Notes under the pieces: model-generated | Told to the model about the DNA's origin: nothing | What the model saw: the letters and a program-made list of their open reading frames with translations, nothing else | Databases searched by the model: none | DNA from: Psychrobacter piscatorii | GTDB lineage: Bacteria; Pseudomonadota; Gammaproteobacteria; Pseudomonadales; Moraxellaceae | NCBI RefSeq assembly: GCF_001444505.1 | Contig: NZ_LNDJ01000051.1 | Span: 1-50,446 of the forward strand | DNA length: 50,446 nt | Direction: 5' to 3' | Shown here: positions 21,133-30,107 of the stretch, in pieces | Numbering within the stretch: position 1 is the stretch's first letter | Layout of the letters: each line of letters begins with the position of its first letter | Translations under genes and position numbers: made by a program

Positions 21133-22320
21133 ATGATAAATCTAGAAAAAATGACCGATATTGAAGATCTGCGCCGTGTCGCTGAGCGTAAAGTGCCGCG
21201 TATGTTCTATGACTATGTCGATTCAGGCTCGTGGACTGAGACCACCTATCGTAATAATGAGACTGACTTTGACCGTATCAAGTTGCGCCAACGAGTATTG
21301 GTCGATATGGATAACCGCAGTCTGGCAACGAGTATGATCGGTGAGCCAGTCAAGATGCCTGTAGCCATCGCCCCAACGGGGTTTACCGGCATGATGTGGG
21401 CAGATGGTGAGATACATGCCGCACGCGCCGCTGAAAAATTCGGCGTGCCCTTTTCACTATCGACCATGAGCATTTGCTCTATCGAAGATGTCGCCACTCA
21501 TACTAGTAAGCCGTTTTGGTTTCAGCTGTACGTGATGCGAGATCAAGACTTTATGGCCAATCTGATTCGCCGTGCAAAAGAGGCCAATTGCTCAGCACTT
21601 ATCTTGACCGCCGACTTACAAGTGCTTGGACAACGTCACAAAGACATCAAAAATGGTCTATCCGCACCGCCTAAGCCAACACTAAGCAATATGATCAACC
21701 TCATGACCAAGCCGCAATGGTGTATGAATATGCTGGGCACCAAACGTCGCACGTTTGGTAATATCGTCGGTCATGCACAAAATGTTGAGGATCTGTCATC
21801 ACTCTCTGCTTGGACGGCAGAGCAATTCGATCCGCGTCTGAGCTGGGACGATGTGGCGCGTATCAAAGACATGTGGGGCGGTAAACTTATCATAAAAGGT
21901 ATCATGGAGCCTGAAGATGCTATTATGGCGGCTCGCAGTGGCGCGGATGCCCTAGTCGTCTCAAACCATGGCGGTCGTCAGTTGGATGGCGCGTTATCTT
22001 CTATCTCTGCCCTCGCAGACATCGTACAGGCAGTACAAGCCGAAAACAGCGATATCGAGGTATGGCTAGACAGTGGCGTTCGCTCTGGTCAAGATGTACT
22101 AAAGGCTATCGCATTGGGCGCAAAAGGCACGATGATCGGTCGCGCTTTTCTCTACGGATTGGGAGCGTATGGTGAAGACGGGGTGCGCCGCGCGCTTGAG
22201 ATTATCTATAAAGAGTGTGATATATCTATGGCATTCTGTGGTCATACCGATATCAATACTGTCACGGATAATATCTTGGTAAAAGGCACGTATGAAAACC
22301 TCAAAGTGGGTCGTTTTTAG
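21133..22320 (+). CDS. lldD: FMN-dependent L-lactate dehydrogenase / alpha-hydroxy-acid oxidase
   Basis: A flavin enzyme of the glycolate oxidase/lactate dehydrogenase family that oxidises L-lactate to pyruvate and passes electrons to the respiratory chain. The 395-residue length fits. Motifs are the N-terminal YDYVDSGSWTE, the FMN-binding AIAPTG, WFQLYVMRD, LGQRHKDIKNG, the catalytic-His motif SNHGGRQLDG (about residue 280) and LDSGVRSGQDVLKAIALGAKG with the phosphate-binding glycines. AGGA lies just before the ATG. L-lactate is the usual substrate of this subgroup, but another 2-hydroxy acid is possible. It lies after the glutaredoxin-like gene; no lactate permease is nearby. Confidence 0.88.
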   Translation: MINLEKMTDIEDLRRVAERKVPRMFYDYVDSGSWTETTYRNNETDFDRIKLRQRVLVDMDNRSLATSMIGEPVKMPVAIAPTGFTGMMWADGEIHAARAAEKFGVPFSLSTMSICSIEDVATHTSKPFWFQLYVMRDQDFMANLIRRAKEANCSALILTADLQVLGQRHKDIKNGLSAPPKPTLSNMINLMTKPQWCMNMLGTKRRTFGNIVGHAQNVEDLSSLSAWTAEQFDPRLSWDDVARIKDMWGGKLIIKGIMEPEDAIMAARSGADALVVSNHGGRQLDGALSSISALADIVQAVQAENSDIEVWLDSGVRSGQDVLKAIALGAKGTMIGRAFLYGLGAYGEDGVRRALEIIYKECDISMAFCGHTDINTVTDNILVKGTYENLKVGRF

Positions 22321-22426
22321 AGCGGCTGATTGTAGAACAATCAACGTTTAAAACTGGCTATACATAACATAATTTGCTCATACCCTTTATACTGTCTCTA
22401 TAACATTTTGATGACAGTTAGCCTTT

Positions 22427-23518
22427 ATGACCATTCAACAATTATTAAAAACAGCGCCCGTCACTACCCTGCTATTAGCCTGCTTTATTGGGCTATTTGT
22501 CATGCAGATAGTCACTGGCGTCGATGCCAATAACCCGTCAACTGAAGCGTTAGTTAAATGGGGTGCCAACGCCTTACCCTTAACGATGATGGATGACCCA
22601 TGGCGCTTGGCCAGTAGTGCGTTTTTGCACATTGGTCTCATGCATCTACTATTTAATGGCTTTGCCATGTATTTCTTTGGCCAGATTGCCGAGCCGATGT
22701 TTGGCTCAGCCAAGTTTTTGGCATTGTTTTTGTTGGCAGCCATCGGTGGCAACTTGCTCAATAACTATGTCACATGGCAAAGTATCATAGAAGGAACAGG
22801 ACAGCCCGGCCTATCAGCGGGAGCTTCTGGTGGTATCATGGGTATCGGTGCGGCGTTACTGATCGCTGCCCTGTTTAAAATATCGGTCAATGGCATGATG
22901 CTCAATCTCAAGAGCTTGATCATCATCATGGCGATCAACTTGGTTTATGGCTTTGCCGTACCGGGTATCGATAATGCTGGTCATATCGGCGGCGCGATCA
23001 CAGGGCTTGTTATTGCCTTAGCTTTTGCGATTGGTTACCGTCAGCGTCTCGCGGTCGCTATGCACAATGCCGCTACTCAGCAATCGCAGCGTCTCCACCC
23101 TTATCAAACCACCTATCACTGCGGTGACCAAGGCAGCCATCAACATAATAGTCAGTATAATGAGCCACTCGATAACTCAGGCCATCATGGCAGCAGTCCT
23201 ATCGATCAATCATTTTCCCTCAATACTGATTCGATCAAGCAAAATGCTGAAGTGGATAACAATGACTCTAGACTGGATAACCGCAATATAAATACGCCAG
23301 ATATGCACGGCAGTGATGTGGAAAAAGTTACTGCTGTAAATTCAGCTTTGAAAGACAATGCAACTCACAGCACAGTCGAGTCTAAAGACCCTATTAAACC
23401 TTCGTTTATTTGGCAACTATTGCCATGGCTTGTGATGCTGATTATTAGCATTGGCTTTGTCTGGTGGTGGCAAGATATTCATCAGCAAATCCTACAAGTG
23501 CTAAAAGCCATTGAGTAA
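22427..23518 (+). CDS. Rhomboid intramembrane serine protease with extended linker and extra C-terminal helix
   Basis: A 363-residue membrane protein. Residues 1-210 are a six-helix rhomboid core with the HxxFN-type helix (HLLFNGFAM), catalytic Ser134 in GASG and catalytic His186 in NAGHIGG. From about 212 to 330 it has a polar, His-, Ser- and Asn-rich stretch that looks disordered. One further hydrophobic helix (WQLLPWLVMLIISIGFVWWW) follows. Rhomboids cleave transmembrane substrates inside the bilayer. The catalytic pair is intact, so it should be active. The ribosome site is weak. The long loop and seventh helix go beyond the minimal GlpG-type plan. Confidence 0.92.
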   Translation: MTIQQLLKTAPVTTLLLACFIGLFVMQIVTGVDANNPSTEALVKWGANALPLTMMDDPWRLASSAFLHIGLMHLLFNGFAMYFFGQIAEPMFGSAKFLALFLLAAIGGNLLNNYVTWQSIIEGTGQPGLSAGASGGIMGIGAALLIAALFKISVNGMMLNLKSLIIIMAINLVYGFAVPGIDNAGHIGGAITGLVIALAFAIGYRQRLAVAMHNAATQQSQRLHPYQTTYHCGDQGSHQHNSQYNEPLDNSGHHGSSPIDQSFSLNTDSIKQNAEVDNNDSRLDNRNINTPDMHGSDVEKVTAVNSALKDNATHSTVESKDPIKPSFIWQLLPWLVMLIISIGFVWWWQDIHQQILQVLKAIE

Positions 23519-23652
23519 ATGCTCATACTTATCTATCATTGCTAAATAACTACCAATAACAGCCGAATTATTTAGATTATTTATTCGCTTTTTGCTCGTT
23601 TTTTACCTAATCTTACTACCCCGTTATTTATACTCACTTACGAGACCCAATT

Positions 23653-24468
23653 ATGTCAAAACTTGCAGCGCAACCTCACTTCTCTACGCGAGCCATGCTG
23701 AGCACGTTAACCGCTACGGCATTACTCAGTGTGTCTAGCCTGTCTAGTGCCATCCCTTTTCTTAATAAAAACCTACCGACTGACAAAGACGCCGAATTGA
23801 GCGTTGGGGTCAATGTCATGGCGGTCAAATCAGCCTACGATCTTGAAGACAGCACTGAAGTGCGTGTGCTACCGGGCATTTTTTATGATAATAATAGGAT
23901 CTATGCGCGCGGTGCTCAAGCGGGTGTGTACTTGATCAATGATGGGGTCAATCAGCTCTCTGCTTACGCGCAGCTCGCAGGGAATTCGTTTGATCCTGAT
24001 GATGCGAATGGTGCCCTGCAAGGTCTCGATGAGCGCAAACTATCTGCAGAAGCAGGTATAAGCTACCAGCGTCGCACGCCTATCGGTGCGTTTCGTGGTC
24101 AGTTTGCGACCGATGTGTTGGACGAAAGTGGCGGCAATACGGGGCGCTTAACCTACCTTGCAAAGATCACGAGAAACAAGCTGACGGTCTATCCAAGCAT
24201 CGGCTTTGAGTATCATGATGCGGCCTACAATGAATACTACTATGGCGTCAGTGAAGAAGAGTCAGCGGAGACAGGCGTTGCCGCTTATAAATCTAACTCA
24301 AGCTTGAATCCATATGTCAGCGTTAGTGCCAACTACGACTTCAATGATAAATGGGCAGGGTTTGCCAATCAAAGCGTGAGCTATGTACCCAATGAGCAGT
24401 ATGATAGCCCAATGGTCGACTCACGTACTGAAGCAGCGACCACGCTTGGTTTGCTTTATAAGTTTTAA
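23653..24468 (+). CDS. MipA/OmpV family outer-membrane protein
   Basis: A 271-residue secreted beta-barrel protein. The signal peptide is about 35 residues (MLSTLTATALLSVSSLSSA with cleavage near Ala-Ile). Amphipathic strands follow, including VLPGIFYDNNRIYARG, AEAGISYQRRTPIGAFRGQFATD and VYPSIGFEYHDAAYNEYYYGVS, the last being the hallmark of MipA/OmpV proteins. A terminal Phe ends the protein (LGLLYKF). The family includes MltA-interacting scaffold proteins, but the actual role varies. It converges with fumC across a small two-gene insert. Confidence 0.88.
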   Translation: MSKLAAQPHFSTRAMLSTLTATALLSVSSLSSAIPFLNKNLPTDKDAELSVGVNVMAVKSAYDLEDSTEVRVLPGIFYDNNRIYARGAQAGVYLINDGVNQLSAYAQLAGNSFDPDDANGALQGLDERKLSAEAGISYQRRTPIGAFRGQFATDVLDESGGNTGRLTYLAKITRNKLTVYPSIGFEYHDAAYNEYYYGVSEEESAETGVAAYKSNSSLNPYVSVSANYDFNDKWAGFANQSVSYVPNEQYDSPMVDSRTEAATTLGLLYKF

Positions 24469-24489
24469 TTGAAATTAGAATTTTGATAA

Positions 24490-24528
24490 CAAAAAGACCT
24501 TGCCGCGTGATGTGGTAAGGTCTTTTTT
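24490..24528. terminator. Terminator copy 1, after mipA-like gene
   Basis: AAAAAGACCTTGCC pairs with GGTAAGGTCTTTTT, with T-runs on both sides, so it can serve both strands. The first 20 bases (24491-24510) match 25549-25568 at 19 of 20 positions. On the minus strand it is also the terminator of the zinc-ribbon/membrane pair. Confidence 0.85.
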
Positions 24529-24699
24529 CAGCTTTGAATGTAGATAAAAAGCGTACCCAACGAGCCTATGAATTATATGCTATTAGAACATATACCTGTT
24601 ATATATTCCTATAAAGCAGTATCAATGAAAAAAACTATACTCTAGTTCAAACTTATACGTAAAGAAAATCGACTTGAAAAACATACATGATCGTATTTA

Positions 24700-25173
24700 T
24701 CACAAAGAAGTCCAAAATATCTCCTCATATTTTTTACCACTTACGTCTTCCCAACTCACCATAGACTGATATTTGCTAGGACTATTCATATGTAAAGAGG
24801 CTAAAAGCTTAATTCTTGAACTTGGTTTCATTTCTTGGTAAGGAAATATTTCTGATAACTCGGCATCAAATAGAGGACTGTCTTCGCAGTCAATCAATTC
24901 AAAATGAACATTATATGCACTACCCTGTCCTGTATTAGAAATATAGAAATTGTAAGTCTTTCCTAACTTAGTCAGGCTCACATTAAATTTAGGTTTCGTT
25001 TTTTCTGTTTTTTGTTCAGTAATACTTTTTATCTGAAGCCGAGATAACTCTGCAGTTACTCTTTCAAGTTCTAACTGTTCCTTAGCTAGCTCTCTTGTAC
25101 GAACTAAAGAAATAGTTGAAATTATTGCTGCTATAATAGATATTGCTAGACTTAAAACTTCAAATTTGCTCAT
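24700..25173 (-). CDS. Uncharacterised membrane-anchored protein with coiled coil and beta-rich domain
   Basis: A 157-residue protein. One transmembrane helix lies at about residues 5-25 (LSLAISIIAAIISTISLV), then a charged coiled coil (about 26-60). The predicted beta-rich domain that follows contains YNFYISNTGQGSAYNVHFELIDC, reminiscent of an Ig-like fold, and a conserved-looking WEDVSGKKYEEIFW near the end. Its ATG overlaps the stop codon of the upstream zinc-ribbon gene, so translation is probably coupled. The DNA is more AT-rich than the neighbours. No family was recognised with confidence. Confidence 0.8.
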   Translation of the reverse strand: MSKFEVLSLAISIIAAIISTISLVRTRELAKEQLELERVTAELSRLQIKSITEQKTEKTKPKFNVSLTKLGKTYNFYISNTGQGSAYNVHFELIDCEDSPLFDAELSEIFPYQEMKPSSRIKLLASLHMNSPSKYQSMVSWEDVSGKKYEEIFWTSL

Positions 25174-25403
25174 TTGAAGCCCTTAAATAAATTTTTAACT
25201 AATTTCTCAGCTTCTGCTTTCATTTCAGGTATAGCCACATCTTTCGCTTGCTCAAACCCTACTTCTTTTAAATCAGTAAGCATGATTTCAAAGTGACAGT
25301 TATCGCATTTAACAAAATCATTTTCTTGTAAGTTTTCTGGATGCTCAAACTCATTGTGACCACATTGAGGACATTTTATTTCTATACGATCAGTTTTAGC
25401 CAT
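25170..25403 (-). CDS. Small zinc-ribbon protein
   Basis: A 77-residue protein. CPQCG at residues 11-15 and CDNC at 33-36 give a four-cysteine zinc ribbon, followed by a charged helix rich in Lys and Glu (about 50-77). It may resemble the small ECs_2282-type zinc-binding family, but I cannot confirm that here. The stop codon overlaps the start of the membrane-protein gene (ATGA). The pair forms its own transcription unit between two copies of one terminator. Confidence 0.82.
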   Translation of the reverse strand: MAKTDRIEIKCPQCGHNEFEHPENLQENDFVKCDNCHFEIMLTDLKEVGFEQAKDVAIPEMKAEAEKLVKNLFKGFK

Positions 25404-25548
25404 CTTAGTTCCTTGTTAGCATAATAATCAGTCTTTCTAGAATAATAGCACTTACATCACGTATTTATAAACACCAATCGAGTAGTAAATCCACATAGAT
25501 TAATAAGTACAAGCAAAACATAGCATTAACCTTAAAAGCGCAAACAAA

Positions 25549-25584
25549 AAAAAGACCTTGCCACGTGACAAGGTCTTTTTATTT
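25549..25584. terminator. Terminator copy 2, after fumC
   Basis: AAAAAGACCTTG and CAAGGTCTTTTT pair around an eight-base loop, with T-runs on both strands. It lies about 115 bases beyond the fumC stop. It is almost the same sequence as the terminator at 24490-24528. Confidence 0.85.
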
Positions 25585-25698
25585 CTAACTTCTCAGTGGA
25601 ACAAATATGATGCTGCTACCAGAAAGACGAGTGCAAATGGTACTTATCGTACATTAAGCAAGTCTAACGCCGTAGCAGGTCATTATTTGGTCTACTGC

Positions 25699-27102
25699 TT
25701 ACTTAGGATGTACCATATCAGCAGGAATGACCCACTCATCGAACTGTGCTTCAGTTAATAGCTCCAGCTCAACCGCCACTTGCTTCAACGTTTTGTTTTC
25801 TTTATACGCGGTCTTAGCGATTTTCGCTGCATTTTCATAACCAACATGACGGTTTAATGACGTCACTAGCATCAATGAGTTATGCAAGAAGTCATCGATT
25901 TTGTCTTTTACTGGCTCGATACCAACGGCACAGTTTTCGTTGAAGCTATTGCACGCATCGCCCAGCAGTTTGATAGATTGCAATAGGTTGAAGGCAATCA
26001 CAGGCTTATACACATTTAGCTCAAAGTTACCTGACGCGCCTGCCATGCTGATAGTCGTGTCGTTACCCATGACCTGAGCGACAACCATGGTCATTGCTTC
26101 TGACTGCGTTGGGTTTACTTTGCCTGGCATGATAGAAGAGCCTGGCTCATTTTCAGGAATCGTCAACTCGCCCAAACCACAACGAGGACCTGATGCCAAC
26201 CAGCGTACGTCGTTAGCGATTTTGTTCAAGCTGCCCGCTAGTGTTTTTAGTGCGCCTGAGGCAAATACTTCGGCATCACGAGCCGCTAATGCTTCAAATT
26301 TATTTGGGGATGTGACAAATGGCAAGCCAGTCAAAGTCGCTAGTTGCTCAGCTGCTTTTACTGCATAGTCAGGATGGGCGTTTAGACCAGTACCAACCGC
26401 GGTACCACCTAGTGGCAATTCATATAGACCTTGTAGCGCGTTGTCGATACGAGTCAATGAATGATCAAGTTGGCTCACATAGCCGCTGAACTCTTGGCCT
26501 AGGGTCAAAGGCGTAGCGTCTTGTAGATGCGTACGACCGATTTTTACGATACTATCAAATTCTTTTGCTTTTGCAGCCAATGTATCGCGTAGTGCTTGTA
26601 CCGCTGGGATCAATAAGCTGTTGATCTGACGAGCAGCCGCCACACGAATCGCCGTTGGGAAGCTGTCGTTGGTAGACTGTGCATGGTTCACATGGTCATT
26701 TGGGTGAATAGGCGTGTAGCTGCCACGCTCAGAACCCGCAATTTCATTGGCACGGTTGGCCAATACTTCGTTCATGTTCATGTTTGACTGCGTACCAGAA
26801 CCTGTCTGCCATACGACCAACGGGAACTGATCGACCAGACCACCATTGATGATTTCGTCAGCGGCTTGTACGATGAGATCACGCTTGTCGCCTTCGATAC
26901 GCTCTAGGCTTGCATTGGTAATCGCAGCGGCTTTTTTGACCAGTGCCATCGCTTCAATCATCGGACGCGGCAAAGTCTCGCCACCGATTTTGAAGTTTTC
27001 GCGGCTACGCTGAGTTTGCGCGCCCCAATAAGCATCAGCTGGAACTTCTACGTTGCCCATGGTATCTTTTTCGGTACGAGTTGCCTGATTCTGTGTCGAC
27101 AT
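25699..27102 (-). CDS. fumC: Fumarate hydratase, class II
   Basis: The oxygen-stable, iron-free fumarase of the citric acid cycle, converting fumarate and malate. It has 467 residues. It has [18 protein letters not shown] at the N-terminus, [12 protein letters not shown], the [13 protein letters not shown] segment with the catalytic His, and the superfamily signature [21 protein letters not shown] precedes the ATG. Aspartase shares the signature, but the surrounding motifs are those of fumarase C. Confidence 0.97.
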   Translation of the reverse strand: MSTQNQATRTEKDTMGNVEVPADAYWGAQTQRSRENFKIGGETLPRPMIEAMALVKKAAAITNASLERIEGDKRDLIVQAADEIINGGLVDQFPLVVWQTGSGTQSNMNMNEVLANRANEIAGSERGSYTPIHPNDHVNHAQSTNDSFPTAIRVAAARQINSLLIPAVQALRDTLAAKAKEFDSIVKIGRTHLQDATPLTLGQEFSGYVSQLDHSLTRIDNALQGLYELPLGGTAVGTGLNAHPDYAVKAAEQLATLTGLPFVTSPNKFEALAARDAEVFASGALKTLAGSLNKIANDVRWLASGPRCGLGELTIPENEPGSSIMPGKVNPTQSEAMTMVVAQVMGNDTTISMAGASGNFELNVYKPVIAFNLLQSIKLLGDACNSFNENCAVGIEPVKDKIDDFLHNSLMLVTSLNRHVGYENAAKIAKTAYKENKTLKQVAVELELLTEAQFDEWVIPADMVHPK

Positions 27103-27258
27103 AACTACCCTCTTTACTGGTTTGTTGTTTTATGACTGCTCTAAAAAGTGCAACATCTGCTGCACATAAAGGAGAATACGATATAAAGTGGCGTTATGAT
27201 AGCATGACTAGGACGTGTTGAATATTCACAAATCGCTTTGGTCAACACCTAAAAACGA

Positions 27259-27975
27259 ATGTCTAAAAGCGCCCCTCATCAATCTGATATGTCATTGGAT
27301 AAGATACCTATGCACTCTGAAACCATGCCCACTGAGCCAAAAATTCTTAACTCACAAGAACCTACGTTAAGCAATCCGCCCAGACGGCACTTTACTCGCC
27401 AGCGTCGTCAATTAAGTGATGGCGCGCGTAGAAATTTGGCGCAAGCAGCGAGCTTGCATTTGAGCAAATTACAGCAGCGGCTATCAAAAAATGCGCGTAT
27501 TGGCCTATATTATAACGGCTTTGGTGAGTTGCCCACTCAGCCACTGCTGGATTGGTGTAAATGCTTAGGCTATTTACCTTATTTACCTGTCGTTGGCTCA
27601 CTCGGTCGTACTAGTAATGGCAGTGATGATAAACGATTGCGTTTTGTGCCTGTTTATCATTCAAAATTGGTCAATGTCCCCACTCGCATTCATCAGCTCG
27701 GCATGAAACAAAATCACAGCCGCGCTCTGCTCTGGGCATCAGAATTAGACGTTATTATCTGTCCGTTAGTCGCGGTAGATAAACACGGCAACCGCATGGG
27801 CATGGGTGGCGGCTTTTATGATACAACGCTTGGCAAAAGCTATCGATCAGGGGCTTCAAGGCCGTTAAAGATAGGCTGGTGTTATGATTTTCAGGTAGTT
27901 GAACAATTAGCGCATCAACCGTGGGATGTGCCATTAGATGGCTTAATTACACCAAACGGGATAAGGTGGTTTTGA
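27259..27975 (+). CDS. 5-formyltetrahydrofolate cyclo-ligase family protein
   Basis: Catalyses the ATP-dependent conversion of 5-formyl-THF to 5,10-methenyl-THF, a folate salvage step. The Arg/Lys-rich substrate helix (RQRRQLSDGARRNLAQAAS) and the metal and phosphate loop (ICPLVAVDKHGNRMGMGGGFYDTTL, seen in part as GMGGGFYD) are present. The 238 residues include about 40 polar N-terminal residues ahead of the domain. Several Met codons (27289, 27310, 27325) could be the true start, and no strong ribosome site settles it. It overlaps the next gene by one base. Confidence 0.85.
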   Translation: MSKSAPHQSDMSLDKIPMHSETMPTEPKILNSQEPTLSNPPRRHFTRQRRQLSDGARRNLAQAASLHLSKLQQRLSKNARIGLYYNGFGELPTQPLLDWCKCLGYLPYLPVVGSLGRTSNGSDDKRLRFVPVYHSKLVNVPTRIHQLGMKQNHSRALLWASELDVIICPLVAVDKHGNRMGMGGGFYDTTLGKSYRSGASRPLKIGWCYDFQVVEQLAHQPWDVPLDGLITPNGIRWF

Positions 27976-28232
27976 TGAAAGATAACCATAAAAAGTCTAA
28001 AAAAAATTCTAGCGCTGCTGATTCCAGTGCAGACAATGTGGATGAATATTTACAGACATTAGGCAATGAGGAAGCTAGAGAGCGACGTTACTACAGCCAA
28101 GAGCAGCCGTTTAGCGCTGATGAAATGACACGGCTCGTTAATGAAGAACGCTTAAATGTGCTGCTTGCGCAAAGTGATGCGTTTTTGAGTAGTTTGAATG
28201 GTGAGTTGAGAGATTTTGATGATGAGTATTAA
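27975..28232 (+). CDS. Small charged protein coupled to the cyclo-ligase gene
   Basis: An 85-residue polar protein. It has a Lys/Ser-rich N-terminus, then VDEYLQTLGNEEARERRYY, FSADEMTRLVNEERLNVLLAQSDAFL and an acidic end (DFDDEY). The ATG overlaps the cyclo-ligase stop as TGATG, indicating translational coupling; the frame open further upstream is not needed. Helices are likely; there is no Cys, membrane helix or signal. I recognise no family. Confidence 0.72.
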   Translation: MKDNHKKSKKNSSAADSSADNVDEYLQTLGNEEARERRYYSQEQPFSADEMTRLVNEERLNVLLAQSDAFLSSLNGELRDFDDEY

Positions 28233-28263
28233 AAAGTATATCGATTAAATAATGAATAAAAAC

Positions 28264-28299
28264 GAAAAAAGGCGAGCATAGCTTATAGCTATACTCGCC
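28264..28299 (-). terminator. Terminator of the YuiF/NhaC-type transporter gene
   Basis: GGCGAG-ATAGCT and AGCTAT-CTCGCC pair with one mismatch around a three-base loop, followed on the minus strand by six T. It lies about 35 bases past the transporter stop codon and also follows the 85-residue gene on the plus strand. Confidence 0.8.
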
Positions 28300-28332
28300 A
28301 TTTATATCAAACCTAGTCATTCAAATTATTTA

Positions 28333-29694
28333 CTAAAGCACCATCGCCGCAATCCAACCAAATGCGAGTAGCGGAATGTTGTAGTGCAAGAATGTCGGTA
28401 TCACACTGTCTTTAATATGGTCATGTTGACCATCGATATTTAGACCAGACGTTGGTCCCAATGTCGAGTCTGACGCAGGCGAACCCGCATCACCTAGTGC
28501 GCCAGCAGTACCAATAATCGCTACAGTAGCCAACGGCGAAAACCCTAAAGAGATACATAGCGGCACATAAATCGCAGCCAAAATAGGAATGGTCGAGAAT
28601 GACGAACCGATACCCATGGTCACAATCAAACCAATGAGGAGCATGATAAAGGCCGCCATCGCTTTATTACCACCGAACAGTGACGCCGCCCCATCAACGA
28701 GTGGCTGAATCTGCTCAGTGGCTTTCATCACTTCAGCGAAGCCTTGCGCGGTAATCATGATAAAGCCAATCATCGCCATCAGCTTGATACCGTCATTGAA
28801 TACGCCATCCGCATCACGCCATTTCACCACGCCTGTCGCCATAAACACGCCAAAGCCAAACATCGAGCCAAGTAATAGCGAATCAGTGTATAGCTGCACG
28901 ACGAAAGCCGTCACGATAGCAGCCAATGCAACCAGCGTCTTTAGCTTGCTTTGCGACTGAGCGCCAGCGGCGGTTTTACTTAATGCATCGCCTTCTACGA
29001 CGGCATCATGCGCTTGCTGATCTATCGCAATCTGCTGATACTCGCGCGGCTTACGGTAGCTTATAAATACCGCAACCAGCAAACCAATTAGCATACCTAA
29101 CGCAGGAATCGCCATGGCTTGCACCACAGAAATATTGGCAACATCAATACCCGCTTCACCCACGTTTTTTAGCATAATCTGATTGAGATAGATATCACCA
29201 AAACCATAAGGAATAAACATATAGGTGGTGACCAGTCCAAAAGTAATCAGACAAGCAATCAAGCGTCTATCAATCTGCATTCGATTAAATGCCAATAATA
29301 GTGGCGGTACAAGCAGCGGAATAAAGGCAATATGAATGGGGATTAAGTTTTGGCTAAAGCAGCTCATGGTAATGAGACCTGCAAACAGCATGTACTTAAT
29401 CATCCCGCTCGTGCCAGCGGCGTCAATGCGTCTAATCACTGTCCCTGCCAACGATTGCGGCAAGCCCGAATGCGCAATCGCTACCGCAAAAGCCCCCAGT
29501 AAGGCATACGATAGCGCAATCTGTGCGCCATTACGGATACCTTCTTGAAAAGCATTGAGCGTATCGGTAATACCCAGACCCGCTAACAGACCACCTGCCA
29601 GCGCCCCGATTAATAAACTGAGCACCACGTGCACGCGCGAAAGTGACAGTCCTAGCATAATAATAACTGCCAGCAGTACCGCATTGATGGCCAT
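28333..29694 (-). CDS. YuiF/NhaC-like Na+/H+ antiporter or amino-acid permease family protein
   Basis: A 453-residue inner-membrane transporter with about 11-12 hydrophobic helices. It begins MAINAVLLAVIIMLGLSLS, with SCFSQNLIPIHIAFIPLL in the middle and GALGDAGSPASDSTLGPTSGLN near the end, a conserved re-entrant-like segment of this family. Relatives are annotated either as Na+/H+ antiporters or as amino-acid (histidine) permeases, so the substrate is open. A long cytoplasmic loop lies around residues 215-245. AAGGGG precedes the ATG. It stands alone. Confidence 0.82.
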   Translation of the reverse strand: MAINAVLLAVIIMLGLSLSRVHVVLSLLIGALAGGLLAGLGITDTLNAFQEGIRNGAQIALSYALLGAFAVAIAHSGLPQSLAGTVIRRIDAAGTSGMIKYMLFAGLITMSCFSQNLIPIHIAFIPLLVPPLLLAFNRMQIDRRLIACLITFGLVTTYMFIPYGFGDIYLNQIMLKNVGEAGIDVANISVVQAMAIPALGMLIGLLVAVFISYRKPREYQQIAIDQQAHDAVVEGDALSKTAAGAQSQSKLKTLVALAAIVTAFVVQLYTDSLLLGSMFGFGVFMATGVVKWRDADGVFNDGIKLMAMIGFIMITAQGFAEVMKATEQIQPLVDGAASLFGGNKAMAAFIMLLIGLIVTMGIGSSFSTIPILAAIYVPLCISLGFSPLATVAIIGTAGALGDAGSPASDSTLGPTSGLNIDGQHDHIKDSVIPTFLHYNIPLLAFGWIAAMVL

Positions 29695-29910
29695 GTATTG
29701 CCCCTTGCTCTTTATAACTTGGTCTCATTGAGACTGATGAATAGTAACACTGATGAATAGCGCTATGATGTCTAAAATACTGCCCTAACAACCCCTGTTT
29801 TTAGACGGGCGTCAGTTTACCTTATTTTGGGTATAAAGCCCATGCATAGAACCGATTAGACACCCGCATCTCACACACGCTCTCGCTATCTAATGGTGAG
29901 ATTTTACTTA

Positions 29911-29952
29911 TTTAATCCAGACACAGCATTTTTAATCCAACTTTTTAATCCA
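29911..29952. repeat. Three direct repeats TTTAATCCA upstream of lon
   Basis: Copies are at 29911-29919, 29931-29939 and 29944-29952, spaced 20 and 13 bases. They lie just upstream of the putative lon promoter, so an activator or repressor could bind here; chance duplication is possible. Confidence 0.5.
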
Positions 29953-29961
29953 ATAACCGCA

Positions 29962-29991
29962 TTGAAACGTCGGCGTTTGTCGCACTATTTA
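29962..29991 (+). promoter_or_regulatory. Candidate lon promoter
   Basis: TTGAAA (29962-29967), an 18-base gap and TATTTA (29986-29991) resemble a sigma-70 promoter. The spacing is slightly long. It is about 115 bases before the chosen start codon. Confidence 0.35.
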
Positions 29992-30107
29992 ACAAAGATA
30001 ACTGTGCATCTTTGCCAATGAGACTTGCAATTTTATATGCGGACACCATTTATCTAGACATGAACCACGAACTTGACTTTACAAGTCTGGGGAACGAGGA
30101 AAAATAT

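Larger units (their letters stand above)
29695..30107. other. Divergent region between the transporter and lon
   Basis: There is no gene here. The stretch contains three direct copies of TTTAATCCA and a plausible vegetative promoter before lon, both listed separately. The open frame of lon extends back to 30012, but I place the start at 30108. No clear sigma-32 promoter was found. Confidence 0.5.

Noticed and set aside
25558..25758. 66-codon plus-strand frame at the fumC end
   Set aside because: Begins inside the terminator repeat and runs into fumC on the other strand; no ribosome site.
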